DNA from: JBOGOC01 sp050747525
GTDB taxonomy: Bacteria; Acidobacteriota; Polarisedimenticolia; JACPZX01; DASXTC01
Assembly: GCA_050747525.1 (NCBI GenBank)
Contig: JBOGOC010000102.1
Span: 1 to 64,000 of the forward strand
Reading direction: 5' to 3'
Length of the DNA stretch: 64,000 nucleotides
The stretch's first letter is position 1. The number at the start of each line of letters is the position of its first letter. This document shows positions 63,199 through 64,000 of the stretch, piece after piece. The notes beneath the pieces are model-generated. The model saw nothing but the letters and a program-made list of their open reading frames with translations, was not told the origin of the DNA and did not search any database. Made by a program: the position numbers and the translations under genes.

Positions 63199-64000
63199 AT
63201 GATGCCTGTGATCCCGTCCTGTTTCGGTCTCCTCACCGCGCTTTTGGTCCTCGGCGCCGCCCCGGCGCGAGAGAGGTCGCTCACATTCGAGCAGCGTGTC
63301 GAAGCGCAGCTCGCCATCGAGCGCATCTATTACTCCCACCAGGAGCAGGCCAGCCTCCCCTTCGACGAGGCCGTGCCGCGCGAGCTGGCGGAGAGGAAGG
63401 TGCGCACGTATCTGCAGCAGTCCGCGGCGCTGCGCGCAGCAGGAGAGGCGCTCGGCGTGGAGGATCTGGAGGCCGAGGCGGCGAGGATGGCGCGCGAGAC
63501 CAGCATGCCCGAGCGGCTGCGGGAGCTGCACGACGCCCTGGGTGACGACCCGGTGTTGATCCTGGAGTGCCTCGTGCGCCCTGTGCTGGCGCAGCGGCGC
63601 GCCGGGGAACGGCTCGCGCCGGGGATCTGGGACGCGGAGCGGGCTCCCGACGGGCCACGGCTCGATGCGCTCGACGTCGGACCGGTCGTCACGGCGGGCA
63701 TGCAGCTCGTGGTGCCGGCTCCGGACGAATCGTCCGAGGCGGCCTCCCTCTCGAGCGGCTGTGACGGGGGCTGGGACAACGGCATCCTGGACGACTTCCC
63801 GGACGTGACCCCCTCGCCCGAGCCGCAGGCCCGGAGCGGGCACTCGACGGTCTGGACCGGCAACCTGATGATCGTGTGGGGCGGAACCGCGGCGAGCTCC
63901 GGATTCCGATACGACCCGGTCCTCGATGTCATCACCGCGATTTCCACGACGGGCGCGCCGGCGCTCTCGGGGCACAAGGCTGCCTGGACGGGGTCGGTCA
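63199..64000 (+). CDS. Exported protein with kelch-type repeats, partial (runs off the window)
   Basis: Two adjacent ATGs (63199, 63202) follow AGAGGGGG. A signal peptide (SCFGLLTALLVLGAAPARE) precedes a helical region rich in Glu and Arg (residues about 30-130), reminiscent of peptidyl-prolyl isomerase or chaperone N-domains. From about residue 215, kelch-like units begin (HSTVWTGNLMIVWGGTAA, then YDPVLDVITAIS), closely resembling those of the protein at 27278. The frame is open to base 64000, so the C-terminus is not in the window. Confidence 0.8.
   Translation, partial: MMPVIPSCFGLLTALLVLGAAPARERSLTFEQRVEAQLAIERIYYSHQEQASLPFDEAVPRELAERKVRTYLQQSAALRAAGEALGVEDLEAEAARMARETSMPERLRELHDALGDDPVLILECLVRPVLAQRRAGERLAPGIWDAERAPDGPRLDALDVGPVVTAGMQLVVPAPDESSEAASLSSGCDGGWDNGILDDFPDVTPSPEPQARSGHSTVWTGNLMIVWGGTAASSGFRYDPVLDVITAISTTGAPALSGHKAAWTGSV

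Overview
The window is high-GC bacterial chromosome without rRNA or CRISPR, and almost all of it is coding. Several families point to Acidobacteriota or a related high-GC environmental lineage: a VWFA-related exported protein of the acidobacterial type, an FG-GAP/ASPIC protein, MopE-like and kelch-type exported proteins, a eukaryote-like Ser/Thr kinase with TPRs, and a DUF4394 protein. This placement is an inference from protein families; there is no marker gene for taxonomy here.

Layout. 0-9 kb: a 2085-residue natural fusion of TamB with a five-POTRA BamA-like barrel (minus), divergent from an active/inactive pair of M16 peptidases. 9-14 kb: a PAS-LuxR regulator, small exported proteins, a universal stress protein and a sigma-54 response regulator. 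14.2-17.3 kb: a sigma-54-type promoter, a small membrane peptide gene, a UGA-interrupted thioredoxin-fold gene and rmlA-rmlC-rmlB. 17.2-21.6 kb: acetate kinase, a repeat-containing exported protein and phosphoketolase. 21.6-32.5 kb: exported proteins, including a second UGA-interrupted thioredoxin-fold gene (minus) divergent from a UGA-interrupted VWFA gene (plus), then a kelch/MopE protein, a cyclase-family hydrolase and a CocE-type hydrolase. 32.5-51.3 kb: an accessory-looking block that ends at a tRNA-Pro. A 30-bp near-identical direct repeat, one copy overlapping the tRNA 5' end, brackets 33.8-51.3 kb. This block holds a nuclease with tandem Cys repeats, an amino-acid-ligase cluster (GNAT/DUF2156, three ATP-grasp proteins, a P-loop protein, HlyD, 7TM, alpha/beta hydrolases) and a complete IS with inverted repeats. 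51.3-64 kb: three tRNAs, a membrane glycosyltransferase-like protein, an adenine-type DNA methylase, a methyltransferase-like membrane protein, a cold-shock protein, MoaA, a Ser/Thr kinase/BsuPI/hybrid histidine kinase group, and a kelch gene that runs off the right edge.

The most striking observation is that three genes carry an in-frame TGA placed exactly so that selenocysteine would create a U-x-x-C motif. Each has a hairpin 18-26 nt downstream of the TGA with a short G-containing loop, as expected of a bacterial SECIS. Two of them are thioredoxin-fold proteins. The third is a VWFA-domain protein, a family I do not know as a selenoprotein. Two of the three are divergently transcribed from one 73-bp spacer, and the other lies downstream of a candidate sigma-54 promoter next to a sigma-54 activator gene. 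Selenium-insertion genes (selA, selB, selC, selD) are not in the window.

The second candidate system is the ligase cluster at 37-48 kb. It resembles predicted amidoligase/peptide-tag systems: an intact ATP-grasp ligase overlapping an acyltransferase-like gene, divergent from an operon encoding a 7TM-ATP-grasp fusion and a cyanophycin-synthetase-like protein whose catalytic residues appear lost.
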